The notes beneath the pieces are model-generated. The model ran no database searches. It had not been told where the DNA came from and worked only from the letters and a program-made list of their open reading frames with translations. 64,000 nt of DNA from Orientallactaga sibirica (lineage: Eukaryota; Chordata; Mammalia; Rodentia; Dipodidae): NCBI GenBank assembly GCA_036365145.1, contig JAEOAD010001176.1:248001-312000 (forward strand). The letters run 5' to 3'. Positions 47,440 to 59,371 of the stretch are shown one piece after another (positions within the stretch are counted from its first letter, which is position 1; each line of letters begins with the position of its first letter). A program made the translations under genes and the position numbers.

Positions 47440-49000
47440 ATTGTCTATGGAAGAGAACCATCAGTAGCAGGGGACTTAAGAGGAGAGGAGGGAGGAGACT
47501 CAACAAGAATGAATTATGTATGAAAATATCTTAATGAAACCCATTGCTTTGTATCCCAATTTAAAGACTAGTTAAACCAATTTTATATGTGGTCCTAGCT
47601 TTGAATCCCTAGACCTGTGAATTCAACTTGGAATGTCTGTAGAGACCAGGCAGGTATAAAGCCCTAAGGGGAGGGTAATACATAAAAGGAAGAGGAAGTA
47701 GAACACGAGTGATAAGGAAACAGTGTGTGTTGGGGGTGGGTACTGCAATTGGAAATGGTTAATCACAGATGCTGGTGGGAAGATGGACCAAAAGTGAGAG
47801 TTAAAGTGGGCTTAACCAAAACTTAAGAGATTAAAAAAGTCATATGAAAACCTACACTTTTTGCTATTAAGCTTAGTAAAACTATGAATAATAGAATGAA
47901 TGGAGCTATATTAAACAGATGGATAGTACTACTCCTAGTTCACATGAGCTATCAAACAATAATATCAATGCTAGGCATGAGATACACCCCTGTGAGATGG
48001 TCAAGGCAGACTTCAGAGCCCCCAGAACAATACTGGCTATTGTGATGACTCATGGCTTCCCTCCACTATGGAAAGGAAAGAGTCCTCCAGTATGGATAGG
48101 TCAGGCACCACACCCACTGGTTGCATGACATAGAGAAATCAAGTTGGAACTGAGGCAGGAGCTTACTTTCTGATGGCTACTTTTCACAGTACTTGAAGAT
48201 GTTAAGCAGGCTGCTGACAAAGAATTCATTAACAAAACCATCTGGTGGTGAATCCTGCATTCTTCAACTCTGACCTTCCAGGCAAGACATGCTCGTTCTA
48301 TGCAATAATGGCATGATAGTTATGTGGCTAACCACTGCTCTCTGATTTGAGCCCTGCTTCAGAAGAAGAAATTCATGCTTGGTGTTGAAAACCTGGTCAA
48401 ATCCTATGGCTAAGGAGAATGAATGTGTGGAACTATATCCAAAATATCTTTATTCACTGATTAGCTCTGCCCTGGTTAGTAAAGCTTTGTTTGTTTATTC
48501 CACCCCCATTAGCATTGAGAAGTGGTTACCTGGCCACAGTGTAGGAAATAGTGACTGATGAATTCCTCCTGTTAAGGCATATATATCATCACCTCTAGGG
48601 CTCAGAAAAAAAAAAAAACTGCAAAGATGGGATGGAAACAATGTTGAAAGCTGGAGTGAGGAGTACAGTGGAACTCTGCTGTCTGTACATGAAATTGCCA
48701 TTGCACTCATGAACTTAGAGCATTTGTGGTTACCTATCCAAGACTATATATGATGGGGCCACTCAAATTCTGTTATAGATAGAAAAGTGGCTTATAATGC
48801 TCCTTCCCTCTTTGAGGGGCTAATGACAGATTAGTTGTGAGAGTAGAAGGAATCATGCTCTTTTGTTTCACAGCCATTGGTAGAGGTAAGAAGAAGACAG
48901 AGGTAGAATGGCACTGGGGAAATAATGGAGGGTACTGTGGGGTACATATTCTCAAAATGCAACACACATGCATATATATATATTTCATATAAATATATGA
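47440..49000 (+). mobile_element. LINE-1 3' UTR pieces (at least two)
   Basis: 47440-47580 ends ATCTTAATGAAACCCATTGC, a rodent L1 3' end. 47920-48720 has typical 3' UTR text (GATGACTCATGGCTTCCCTC, AATAATGGCATGATAGTTAT, AGTGGTTACCTGGCCACAGT), and G/A-rich text follows to about 48960 with a short TA repeat. Fragment boundaries are not resolved. Confidence 0.6.
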
Positions 49001-49734
49001 AAAGGTCAAAAACAAATACATAAAAAGGGAGAATATTTGTTAAGCCTATTGTAGAGAGGATCAAAATGAAGTAAAATAATAATAATTAAAAAATGTTAAA
49101 TTTCAAATATAGATTAAAATATGAAGCAATTTTAATTGATTACTCATGGGAATTCAACACTGAAGGTATTTACAGAAAACAGTTTGGCAATTTTTATTGA
49201 ATTTGCACAACATGATTTAACCAATCAGCCTCACTCTTATGTATTCACTCACATTGCATGAAAACAGATGTCTGCCCAAAATTACCTCATGAAATATTTA
49301 AATATGCTTTATTTATAATCATAAAACGCTAAAAATCAGCATAAATATTCTTTAATTGCAAACTGGCAAAGATTCAAAACATCCGCACGTCTTCCTTAAA
49401 AGGTGACCTTGTGTATTGACTGTAATTGTAAAGTGAAACATGCCACATACTGCAGGGTCATGGTCAGGGACAGGCTAGCAAAGGCAAAAGCAGTTGGATA
49501 AAGAAAATGGAATTGATTTCAGAAAACATAGTGGGGAGGATCAGTTACCAGAGAAAAACTCAGAGGAGCTGGCTTACTTGACTGTGGTGGTAGTAAATAC
49601 AGTCGATATTTGACAGAATTCTTAGACCTATATGCTTAAAAAGTCTGCATCTTATGATATGGAAATTGTGAGCTAATTAGGCCACTTAAAACAACAAATA
49701 ACAAGTAATGCAAACATATGTGTGCACATAAAAA
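49001..49734. other. Unassigned sequence before the orphan OR unit
   Basis: Nothing recognised beyond AT-rich DNA. Confidence 0.35.
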
Positions 49735-49955
49735 TAACCAACACGCTGCCCACAGGTTGCTTAATTGCTTCTTCCCTACAATGTAGAAGAGTCTCCTGGG
49801 GGAGAGCTCCAGAGCTCTCTAAGTCTATACAATTCACTCCTGATCTCCTTGCATTAGAATCCAAGGTCCTCATATCACTCCCTATCACACCATTTTAGAG
49901 GGATTCATGCTTTGTTGGTCATTATTTTTCATGTCAATGATAATTATTGTTAATA
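49735..49955 (+). promoter_or_regulatory. OR promoter-like block without a receptor (orphan)
   Basis: Homologue of the other four blocks: GCCCACAGGTTGC, TTAATTG at 49761-49767, CTCCAGAG at 49807-49814, and the CAATGATAATTATTGTTAAT end. No OR sequence follows within the next 8 kb. Upstream-unit homology continues to about 51130 (the segment AAATTGGCTAACAGATTCAT parallels GAATTGGCAGGCAGATAAAT at 31252) and then stops. Confidence 0.45.
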
Positions 49956-50059
49956 TGTTCAGGTCTCTTGATCTGAGGATATGTTATGAGCTCTCAACTA
50001 TGGCCAGAGAGAAACACTGATAGATAAAAACTACAACTACACTGATATTTTGATGTGTT

Positions 50060-50205
50060 TTTTTTTGTCTCTTCCATCATCCATGACATGGGAGGGGGCA
50101 AGGAAGGGGATACAAAAGAAGGTAGTGGAAGGGTCTTATGATCAAAGTATAGTATGTTCATATGTAAGAATTGTCAATAAAAGGTTTTAAAATTTAGATT
50201 GATAT
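50060..50205 (+). mobile_element. LINE-1 3' end fragment
   Basis: GACATGGGAGGGGGCAAGGA, then GTATAGTATGTTCATATGTA and AATTGTCAATAAAAGG have the order of the L1 ends at 12560 and 53370. Confidence 0.6.
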
Positions 50206-51177
50206 ATTTTAATTGTTAACTTCCTGAGATTTTCAGTTGTCTCTTTTTTATTGTTTATAATTGGAATCTAAAATATTTAGTAGGTGCAATGCTATCATGT
50301 TTGTTATACTGAAAGGGAGGAGGTAAGCAACTCTTCCCTGAAGCAGAAAGAATTCATAGGCAATTTGGAAATAGCTCTATTCTAATGTTCCACCTTCCAT
50401 TTTTCCCTGTCAAAGGACTTAGAACCTTTGGGCTACTTCCTATGAGAACTGTTGGCTGATGTAGCACGTTCATGGCTAACTTATAATTACAGTTTGACTG
50501 GTCTGAGCTCATGCATTTTCTCCTCAAGCCAACTGGTAGGCTTCCATGTGCATTCTTACTGAGAAACCTAATTCTTACAAAGGCAGGGGCAGACATACTT
50601 TCTGTTTTAGCTAATAAGTGAAAGAATTGTTTTCAACATTTTTTACAAAAACCCAATGTTAAAATGAGGGATAAAGATAAAATTTTCCATCATCAGAAAC
50701 TTAGTGATTGCCATGATGTAACATGATTATTTCTGAAAAATGTATAAACAAGTAGAGGGAAAATGATATTATTATATAGATAACATGGTATTTTGATTCT
50801 GTATTTGCCTACCATAAACATTAGGAAATGATCAGACAAGAGCAGATATATAAGCCATGAAGAAGACTAAAGAAAATGATCCTTCAATAAATTACAGATT
50901 GCCCTAAATAAATTAATATGCCGAGACCGCATTTTGTTTTTTCCCCTAACTTACACTTTTTGAGAGGAGTCAGGGGATATATTCTAAAATGTCTGCTTCA
51001 TTTCTTGCCATGTAAGGAATTATGGAAGTGTCAACCTTTACTGAGTTCAGAAGAAGTAAATTGGCTAACAGATTCATTTACGTGTCAATTTTGTCAAGTT
51101 ATTAAATTCCTTACAACTCAAATAACATATTGATAATTTTTAATATTAATATATATAATATATATTAAAATATTTAA

Positions 51178-51265
51178 TATTTATTTATTTGAAACAGAGA
51201 GAGAGAGAAAGAATGGGCATTCCAGGGCCTTCAGCCACTGCAAATGAACTCCAGGCATATGCACC
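51178..51265 (-). repeat. tRNA-headed SINE fragment, antisense
   Basis: Tail and GGGCATTCCAGGGCCTTCAG present; the tRNA head is missing. Confidence 0.75.
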
Positions 51266-52289
51266 CGATTACCATGATTCAGTGCTATTCTTTAAGAGCG
51301 ACATTTTTCTGGGCAGGTCAAGTAGATGCGCTAAATGAAGACACAGTGAGATTGAAAACCTTCTGTCACTTAAGTCTTTTATGGCAACATAACCTCTTCA
51401 GTCCATTTAGGAGCTGGTTATTGCCTTTGTTTTACTATTTCTCAGACAGAGGACATTCTAGGGACTTCTACCTTGCCTTTACCAAAACAATAAGCTCTTG
51501 TTAGATCAAGGGAACAACTTGGGTACTATGCCATCTATTCAGTGAAACTGTTCCAAATATGTATTCTTGAGCTGTGAAAATAAACACAAGATGGGTTTGA
51601 AGACCAACTGGACTCCTTAGGAGGTAGAAACTAGGCCAAAATCGTAGTCATCACCTCCATAAGACCCTATACTCACCATGGACCACAATGATAATTTCAA
51701 TCTTAAGAATGCAATGCCAGTTGAGATTGAATGACCAAGAGTTAGTCATCTCCTTTATCTGATTTAGAGTTGCCTGCTTACAGATCATAGAAACCTTTGG
51801 AAAATGTTAGGACAAAAACTTACAGTATATATATTTTAATACTGTGTCAGAGTCCTTGTTGTATAAACAGGCTCAAGTATGGTTCCTGATTGAGGGATAA
51901 TTCCTCTCAGTTTTTATCACCTTAGCCTTGCATTTCTGCCTACAAAACCAAGTAGAGATTTAGTGGTGCTTCCTTCCCATTTCACTTGCAGGAAAACCAA
52001 AACCAGCCATCATTGTGCTATTATTGCACACCATTAATGGCTACTGCTACTTGTATTTCCTGGATTCATTTCCATTAAGTTAGAAACTCAAGTAGTTCTT
52101 TTGTAATATAGTGTATCTCCTCATGTGTTCGATACAATACAGGTAACTGCTAGGAATTATTTTTCCTTAGATCTAGGTACAAAGAGGAATGATATGCATG
52201 CATAATGTGGAGAGGTAGCTTTGTCTAGGAAGGATAACACATTGCACGGTCATTAGAAGTGTGCTTAATTTCCTCCAACAAAAAAGGAG
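51266..52289. other. Unassigned sequence where an OR would be expected
   Basis: By analogy with the other units the OR coding exon should lie near 51400. No OR motif is seen on either strand. Confidence 0.4.
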
Positions 52290-52441
52290 GAGATATTCTC
52301 ATTCTGTAGTCCAGGCTGGCCTCAAAATTCTTATCTTTCCACCACACCCAGAACGTATCAGCCTCCTTTCCCTCTTCCATACCTGAGGATAAAGCTTCAT
52401 ACATGAAGCAACATTCTACCACTAAGCTATGCCCCCAGCCC
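52290..52441 (-). repeat. B1/ID-type composite SINE, antisense
   Basis: TGTAGTCCAGGCTGGCCTCA is reverse B1 text, and the end CCACTAAGCTATGCCCCCAG is a reverse ID-like tRNA head, the order of a B4-type composite. Confidence 0.6.
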
Positions 52442-52629
52442 TGTTACCTCAGATATTCTTGTTGTCCCTCCCCCTTTTAAACCTCACCATGTCTTCTCGT
52501 AGATCATTCATTCATGTGTGGATGTATTTGATAGCATACAGTAAGTTTCGTGGGCCACCTCATGGGGATTGATGATTGGGCCAGAACTACATTTCTCCAT
52601 ATATCTCAGTCCAGTCATTTGTTATTTTA

Positions 52630-52825
52630 AAAATATTTTATATTTATTTATGTATTTATTTATTTATTTATGAAAGATGGAGAGAATGGGCATGTCAGGG
52701 CCTATAGCCACTGCAAACAAACTCTAGATGCATGCACTTTGTTCGTCTGGCTTTTTATATGGGTACTGGGTAATTGAACCCAGGTTGTTAGGCTTCACAG
52801 GCAAATGACTTAACTGCTGAGCCAT
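52630..52825 (-). repeat. tRNA-headed SINE, antisense
   Basis: (ATTT)n tail, GGGCATGTCAGGGCCTATAG, ends TAACTGCTGAGCCAT; the last bases of the head are lost. Confidence 0.85.
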
Positions 52826-52839
52826 ATTAAAAGCTTTTG

Positions 52840-53470
52840 TGAACCCATTATCAAATTTATCAGCTGTAATAAGGCACCAGAAAGTGACCAGATACTATTA
52901 AGTATAGAATTCATATGGGAACACTGTTTGAAGGCAAGTCAGTGAGCTTCACGAAAACAGGGAAGGGATTCAATATTCTAAAAGGGATCGTTAATAGAGA
53001 AACCGAATCTGTTCCAACATCAAAGAGATTCCATGTTTTGGACATAAAGTGGGCATTGTATCCATGACTGCACAGCAGCTGTCATTTACCTGCACCAGAC
53101 CTATACAATGTTGGGCTGGTCAACTTTTTATTTTGTTGTTGTTTTGAGGTAGGGTCTCACTCTAGCCTAGGCTGACCTGATATTCACTATGTAGTCTTAG
53201 GCTGGCCTGCAACTCACACTGATCCTTCTATCTCTGCCTCCTGAATGCTGGGATTAAAGGCCTATTTTACCAAACCCAGTAACTTTTTGATGTAGATGAT
53301 GAAAATAGAAGAAGGGCTAGTTGGGAAGAAGAAGGAATTCTGTTGATCTAAGCAAAATGGGGGAATAAAAGAGATTGGGAAGGGATTAGGATCATAATAA
53401 CATTATGTACATGTACAAATATTGTCAAGGAAAAATGGAAATTCTTGAATTGAAAACTGCACTCATGAAA
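52840..53470 (+). mobile_element. LINE-1 3' UTR end
   Basis: GCAGCTGTCATTTACCTGCA and the end with GTACATGTACAAATATTGTC match 12410-12650. A B1 is inserted at 53128-53279. Confidence 0.72.
53128..53279 (-). repeat. B1 SINE antisense, inserted in L1 end
   Basis: TTTTGAGGTAGGGTCTCACT through AATGCTGGGATTAAAGGCCT. The duplication AACTTTTT[A/G]AT lies on both sides. Confidence 0.9.
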
Positions 53471-53627
53471 ACTGAACACAATTGAAAATATCAGAGCAGA
53501 ATAAATTAGCAGATGTTAGACCTGGTGCCTTCAAAGACAAATTATTTGAGAATGCACAGACAGTGCAGAAAAAATAAAGACAATGCAAAAGGAAGAGAAA
53601 AGCTGACAGTAACTTTCTTTTCAAGAT

Positions 53628-53832
53628 GGAGGCTGGAGAGATGACTCAGCAGTTAAAGGTGCTTGCTTGCAAAGCCTGAGGGCTTAGGTTGGATTCATCA
53701 GGACCCATGTAAAGCCAGATGCACAAAGTGGCACATGTGTCTGAAGTTTGTTTGCAGTGTCAGGAGGCCCTGGCATGCCCATATTCTGTCTCTTTCTCTC
53801 TCTCTTCTCTCTCTATCAAATAAATAAATACA
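53628..53832 (+). repeat. tRNA-headed SINE, sense
   Basis: GGAGGCTGGAGAGATGACTC head, CT-rich, AATAAATAAAT tail. The duplication TTTCAAGATGGA / TTTCAAGATAGGA flanks it. Confidence 0.92.
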
Positions 53833-53894
53833 AAAATTTCAAGATAGGAGGTAATAGATTAGCAGGGTAGTTTTCTTCTTCACATATTTTCTCT

Positions 53895-54225
53895 ATTTTA
53901 TTATATTAAGGGGCTTTTATTTAACAAAATTTATTGACAATTTCCATAATTATAGACAATAAACCATGATAATTTCCCCCACCCAACACTTTCCCTATTG
54001 CAACTTCAATCTCCAACATATCCTCTCCTCTCTTAGTTAGTCTTTTATTTTGATGTCATAATCTTTTCCTCCTATTATAAGAGTCTTGTGTAGGTAGTAT
54101 CAGGTGCTGCAAAGTCATTGATACAGGCCATTTTGTGTCTGGAATACTGCAATGTAAGCAGTCCTACCCTACCTTTGGCTCTTACATTCTTTCTGCCCCC
54201 TCTTCTTCAATGGACCCTTTTTTGA
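53895..54225 (-). mobile_element. LINE-1 3' UTR end, antisense
   Basis: AAATTTATTGACAATTTCCA, then CTTACATTCTTTCTGCCCCC match the antisense piece at 30600-30900. Confidence 0.7.
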
Positions 54226-54937
54226 AAAAAAATTCTTGTTATAGTCAAAAATATATTCTATAAGTTTCACAATAATCACAAAGCAAAAATAAACATTAAA
54301 TAAAAAAGAAAAAAATAACAATTCCAGGTTAAATTATTTAACCACAAAGATAATATAAGAAAGCTAAAAAATTTTAAAAACTGAATCAAGATAGAAAAGC
54401 AGTAACCACATAGTTCTAGGAAGATCTTGATTATCAGTAATTATATTGAATATAAATGGATTAAATTCTCTAATTCAATGACAGAAAGGAACTGAGTGTC
54501 TTTATTCTAAATATGTGAAAAATCATAGGTTATTCACTTTATGAGGCTAGCTTATTTCATTTAACAGAACAGTCTTCAGCTCCACCCATTTTCCAGCAAA
54601 TGACAAAACTTTGCTCTTGTGTATGGCTTAGTAAAGCTCCAGTGTGTATATAGTCCACACTTTCTGTATTCATTTATCTGTTGGTTCAGCTACTGAGAAT
54701 AGTGTGATAACACATAGCTAACTCTTTAGTAACCTGACTGATGATTTTTGGGAAATATTCAGAAGTAATAAGACTAGGTCCCTTAGAAGTTTTAGTTTTA
54801 ATTCTTTTCAGAAAATTCCATAATGATTTTCAGAGTAGCTAGATTAATTTACATTCTCATGAAAAGTTAGTAAGACTCAAAAATATAAACCAAAGATAAA
54901 CACAGTAAATAATTTTTTGAATGTTTTGTTTTCAGTC

Positions 54938-55062
54938 ATACATAGCCCAGCCAGCCTCAAACGTTCTACAAAGCATAAAGTTTCCTTGTTTTTTTTTTTT
55001 TTTTTTTTTTGCCTCCACTCCCAAGTACTAGATTATAGGCATGTACCACTACAACTGGCTTA
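54938..55062 (-). repeat. B1-like SINE fragments, antisense, with poly-T
   Basis: CATAGCCCAGCCAGCCTCAA, a T-run at 54989-55010, then CAAGTACTAGATTATAGGCA and CTACAACTGGCT. Confidence 0.65.
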
Positions 55063-55633
55063 TAAAGTGTCATTATAATTTTTTTTTAAATATAGAAGTC
55101 AATAGCTAGAATAAATGAGAAGTCCAGATAAAGTAATTGATAAAAAGGAAAATGTAACAGACACCACAGAAATGCAAAAAGATTCTTAAAAAGATTAGCA
55201 AAGCAAATCCCAGCAAGTGACTTTTATCCAAAGGAAGTATATCAGTCTCTCTCTCTCTTTCTCTAGCTCTCTTTCCCTCCCTCCAGAGACAGGGCAAAGA
55301 GGCCCTCTTTTACCATTTCAATTTAGTATACTGCTTAAAGTCATATTCAGGGCAATAAAGTGAGAGGTAGGAAAAAGGGCATCTAGAAAAAGAAAGAGTA
55401 AAGAGATGAAAAAGAGTAAAGAAACTATGAATGTCAGTGTTTAAAGAAGACATAATATTACACAAATAAAGCCCATCAAAACTCCATTGTAACACCGAAT
55501 GGAGTTCATAAATGAATCCAGTGATATTACAGGATATACACCAAAAGAAGAGTAACATTTCCATGTGCCAAGAGTGGATTACTTGAAATAGAAATCAAGA
55601 AACAATCCCCTTTACAATAGGTAAACAAATTCA

Positions 55634-55787
55634 GGAGGGATAGAGAGATAACTTAGTGGTTAAGGTGCTTGCCTGCAAAGCCAAAGAACCCAGATTTGAT
55701 TCCCCAGGACCCACATAAACCAAATGTACAAGGTGGCACATGCATTTGGAGATTTTTTACAGTGGCTAAGGCCTGGCACTTCCATTA

Positions 55788-55821
<34 letters not shown>

Positions 55822-55872
55822 CATATATATATTTCTTTTTCTCTATATTTCTCAAAAATAAATAAAATAAAA
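55634..55872 (+). repeat. tRNA-headed SINE, sense
   Basis: GGGATAGAGAGATAACTTAG head, CCCCAGGACCCACATAAACC, (CT)n then AATAAAATAAA tail. Confidence 0.9.
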
Positions 55873-56984
55873 AACACATTCATGAATAAGTTTACTAAGT
55901 GTAAGGTTTCTGTGGTGAAAATTTTTAAAATACTGATTAGAAACCTGAAGCAAACACAATAAAATTGACATGAATCTTGGTTTGATGACTTAGGATAATG
56001 AGTGTATGTGTGCAACCTTTTTATAAAAACATTAATAAATTTGAAGAAGTCTAATATACCTAATTCAGTCTACAAAATCATTGTCATATCTGTCAAAATG
56101 CAAATAACTAGAAAAATTCTAAACTGTTTATGGAACAACAAAAAATAGAAAAAAATCCATCTTGAGCAAAGAAGGAACAAAGCAAGATGGTTTGAAGTGC
56201 CTGAATGAAAAATAAACTACAAAGATATAGTAATTAAAACATCATGGTACCTGTACATATGCAGATACATAGAATTGGGAAGAGTGTGGAAGTAAACTCA
56301 CATATTCTATAGCCAACTGTATATAAGCATGTAGACTGGAGAAAGGACAGTCATTTCAATTAATGTTGGTGGGAAATTTTAGATTTTAAAATACAGAATA
56401 ATGAAACCTTTCCACTTTCTCCTGCCAGTTGTTAAATAACAACTCAAGATGCTTTAATAAGTCAACATAATGCCCCAAACTATGAAACTGTTAGAAGAAT
56501 ATGTAATGGAAATAATTCTTGACATTGACATAAGTGAAGAATATTTTTCCTTTCTGGAGAATGATTCCCAAATGAAACAAAAACACAAGTAGACAAATAG
56601 AATAACAACAAACTGAAAATTTAAACATCAAAAGAAAATAACTGACATATTTAAGAGACAATCCATAGGCTGGAAGAAAATATTTAAAAACTAAAGACAA
56701 CTAATGCTGTAAAATTTGTAGTACAAAAAGAAATCCTTGTACACTGATGGTTGGAATGTAAGTTAGTACAGTCAATATTGGAAAACTATAGGGAGATGAA
56801 TCAAAAATTGAGACTTCCTGATAAGCTAGCAATCAAACTAGGACACATGAATTCAATGGAAGTGAAATCAGTATGTCAGAGAAAGCTGCACTCTATGTGC
56901 ACTGCAGCATTATTAACAATAGCTTAGAAATGAAAACATTTAGTCTATCAGAGGATGAAGTGTACTGCATGGAAACCACTGTAT

Positions 56985-57570
56985 TGGTCAGGGTTCTCTG
57001 GAGGAATAAAACCCATAGAATGAATATATTACTAAGGGAATTTATTAGATTAGCTCACAGGATATGGGCTGGAAGTTCCACAATGGCTGTCTGCAAGCTG
57101 GAGAGTCTGAGAATCCAGTAGCGTCTCAGGTCTTGAGGATGGATACCTTAGCAGTCCCAATCTAGCACTGAAGGCCTTGAGGACCCCTAGAGAGTACCTG
57201 GTTTTCTGTCCATGCTGGAAACCTGTAGAAGCTGGGTTCTTATTTTCAGAAAGGGTGACAGCAAAAGGTAGATATGCTCTAGTCAGTAGCAAGGTCAGAC
57301 AAACATAAGGCACTGTGTCCTCCTTTTTTCCCCTTTCTATTTTGCATGTGTGTGCCTGTGTGTGTGTGTGTAATGTGATATGAATGATGTGGTGGTGTAG
57401 TATGTATGGTGTATGCATACATATATGTACCCATGAGGTGCCTAGCTCTTGCCTGAGTTGAGATGTGATCGCCTGCAGACTTTGGAGATAGGGACATAGG
57501 GTGTCAAAATGTTCCACTTCATTGCTCTTCCACTGGTTCTTGAATTGGAGTCTCTTACTGATCTTGGAAC
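56985..57570 (-). mobile_element. ERVL-like (MLT2-type) LTR, antisense
   Basis: GGTCAGGGTTCTCTGGAGGA and GGAATTTATTAGATTAGCTC are the reverse of a typical ERVL LTR 3' end. The 5' side is uncertain; a TG-rich stretch lies at 57346-57372. Confidence 0.55.
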
Positions 57571-57639
57571 TTACCAATTTTTTTATAAGCTTAGATGGTT
57601 CTGAGGTCTTTGTTTCCCTGAGGGACTGAAGATACAGAT

Positions 57640-57763
57640 GTGCCTGGCCACACTAAGCTATTTATGTGGACCTGGGAATCTAACTCAACATGTCTCTCAG
57701 GTCTCCTTAGGCCCTTGTGCTTGTACAGGAAGTACACTTATAGTTGAGCCATCTCTCCAGCCC
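57640..57763 (-). repeat. tRNA-headed SINE fragment, antisense, old
   Basis: GGACCTGGGAATCTAACTCA, ends TTGAGCCATCTCTCCAGCCC. Confidence 0.72.
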
Positions 57764-57778
57764 TGGAGTTTCTGTACA

Positions 57779-58309
57779 CTGTTGGCATGCAGGGAATCCA
57801 GACCAGGGAACTGGGAGTTGCCAGGAGACAGGTTTCCAGTCTACTCACTCTGTTGGTGTTCCTCCTAGGGCCAACCCAGGAGGGAAGGCAGGGTCTCCAC
57901 TGAGTAGTGGGTGAGAGGTGAGGAGTCATGACACAGACTTCAGGAGTTGGGTGGAAGCAGGCAGAGGGCAAGCTGCTGCAAACTCGTTTATTCAAGGAAG
58001 TATAGGGGGTTTTAAGGGTTTGGCTGGCCAATCATTGTATGGGGTGGTTCCCTTCTTGTGAACAATGATAGCCTGTCTCCAGGCAGATCATCTCGCAGCA
58101 GGTTGCTCATGAGGAAGGGACTATAGCTGTTGTCACACCAGGCCTCTGCAGGATGCCATGTCCACAGAAGGCACTTCCTGGTTTCTTCTAGCAGTCAGCC
58201 TGCCTAGGGCCTGACCTGCATTGTGCCATACATCACTCCACACCACTGTGCCCACCAGCACACAGACCAGTACAGGGAACCCAGACCAGGGAGCCAACAG
58301 ATTTTATCT
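57779..58309 (-). mobile_element. Class II ERV-like solo LTR candidate, antisense
   Basis: From TGTTGGCATGC to GAGCCAACA. GTTTATTCAAGG at about 57989 would be a minus-strand poly(A) signal, as in the LTR at 9878. Clear target duplications are not visible, so ends are tentative. It abuts the promoter-like block of the last OR unit. Confidence 0.55.
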
Positions 58310-58311
58310 TT

Positions 58312-58580
58312 AAAAGATACTAGGCAGCTTGATCCCTACAGGCAGATTAATTGCATCTCTCTCAGTATAGATGCATGAGGGGGAAGATATTCCCATGTGA
58401 AACATCTCCAGAGATCTCAAGTCTTTGTAATTATCTTGAGATATCCATGTATGAGCCTTAGCAATCCCAAGATGAATCATCATCAGCTTTTTTTAAAAGA
58501 AGGAACACACTGTATGCTCTGTCCCATTAGACATCATTCATCATCCAAATGGTAATCATTGTTAGTACATGCTCACCTTG
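58312..58580 (+). promoter_or_regulatory. OR promoter-like block, unit with intact OR at 61895
   Basis: Homologue of 20998. Contains CAGCTTGATCCCTACAGGCA, TTAATTG at 58347-58353 and CTCCAGAG at 58406-58413, a TTTTAAAAGAAGG A/T-rich stretch near 58492, and an AATGGTAATCATTGTTAG homeodomain-like segment at 58549. It lies 3.5 kb upstream of the start codon. Binding-site function is inferred. Confidence 0.47.
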
Positions 58581-58756
58581 CTCTGACCTCAGGATTTGCT
58601 ACTGAACTTCAACCATGGTGAAGGGAAAGACTTAATGGAAAAAAATGAATTCGTTGATTTTCAAATGGGAACCTCTTTCTTCATCAGGTGTTTTACAGTT
58701 CTCTCTTATTTGTACTTTGCAGCCATAATCTATGAAGTTTCAGAAAAAAACTAATC

Positions 58757-58960
58757 TCTTTTATTTATTTGAGGAAGAAGAGAGAGACAAAGAGAGAGAA
58801 TGAATGTGAATGGGTGCCCCAGAGCTTCCTGCCATTGCAAGCAAACTTCAGATGCATGCACATCTGTAGATTTGGCTTTATGTGGGTACTGGGTGATTTA
58901 ATCCATACCATAAGGCTTTACAAGCAAGTGCCTGTAACCACTGAGCAATCTCTCCAACCC
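58757..58960 (-). repeat. tRNA-headed SINE, antisense
   Basis: TTTATTTATTTGAGGAAGAA tail, GTGCCCCAGAGCTTCCTGCC, ends GCAATCTCTCCAACCC. Confidence 0.88.
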
Positions 58961-59371
58961 GAGAAATCTTATTGTGTTTCTTTTGCAAATAAAGAAGAGG
59001 TAAGTGACTATTCTAAGGGCAAAACCTTCAGCCATGCTGATATTCTTTCCCTCACTTAGCCTGAGAGAGCTCTTCTAATAGTGCTTGGTAAATAGTACAT
59101 ACTTGATTTTAAGAAACAAAAATTACTATTCTGGATTAATCATTCTTTCTCTGCTAGCAAAATGTTAAACCTCTATATTCCACCACAAACATTTAAGTGA
59201 GAAGTGTAATTCATGTAAAAACGGGGAAACCTATATCTCCTGTGAGTTATTTAAAAGTACAAAGAGGTGTTTTCAAAATTTTTCTAAAAAACAGAGATGA
59301 GACTGGAGTATAAATGTCATGGGCGATATTATAGACTCATACAAGACATTGTGCTTTGTTCAAAAATATGA

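Larger units (their letters stand above)
54290..56985 (+). mobile_element. Old LINE-1 fragments, mostly sense
   Basis: TATTGAATATAAATGGATTA (54446) is typical of the start of ORF2. 54500-54890 is antisense 3' text (TCAGCTCCACCCATTTTCCA). 55560-55630 and 56040-56985 carry late ORF2 text (CTGTTTATGGAACAACAAAA, AGAAATCCTTGTACACTGAT, CACTGCAGCATTATTAACAA). No intact frame survives. A B1 (54938) and a tRNA-headed SINE (55634) are inserted. Confidence 0.72.

Noticed and set aside
57050..57577. 175-residue minus-strand open frame
   Set aside because: It lies in LTR-like and TG-repeat sequence, has histidine/threonine-rich low-complexity text and no recognisable domain.
58985..59010. Splice-donor-like GAGGTAAGTGAC shared by OR units (also near 50320 and 38160)
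   Set aside because: It falls in a MIR fragment whose usual text (GAGGTTAAGTGAC) explains it, and the site is lost in the unit at 28865. Not strong enough to call a 5' exon.
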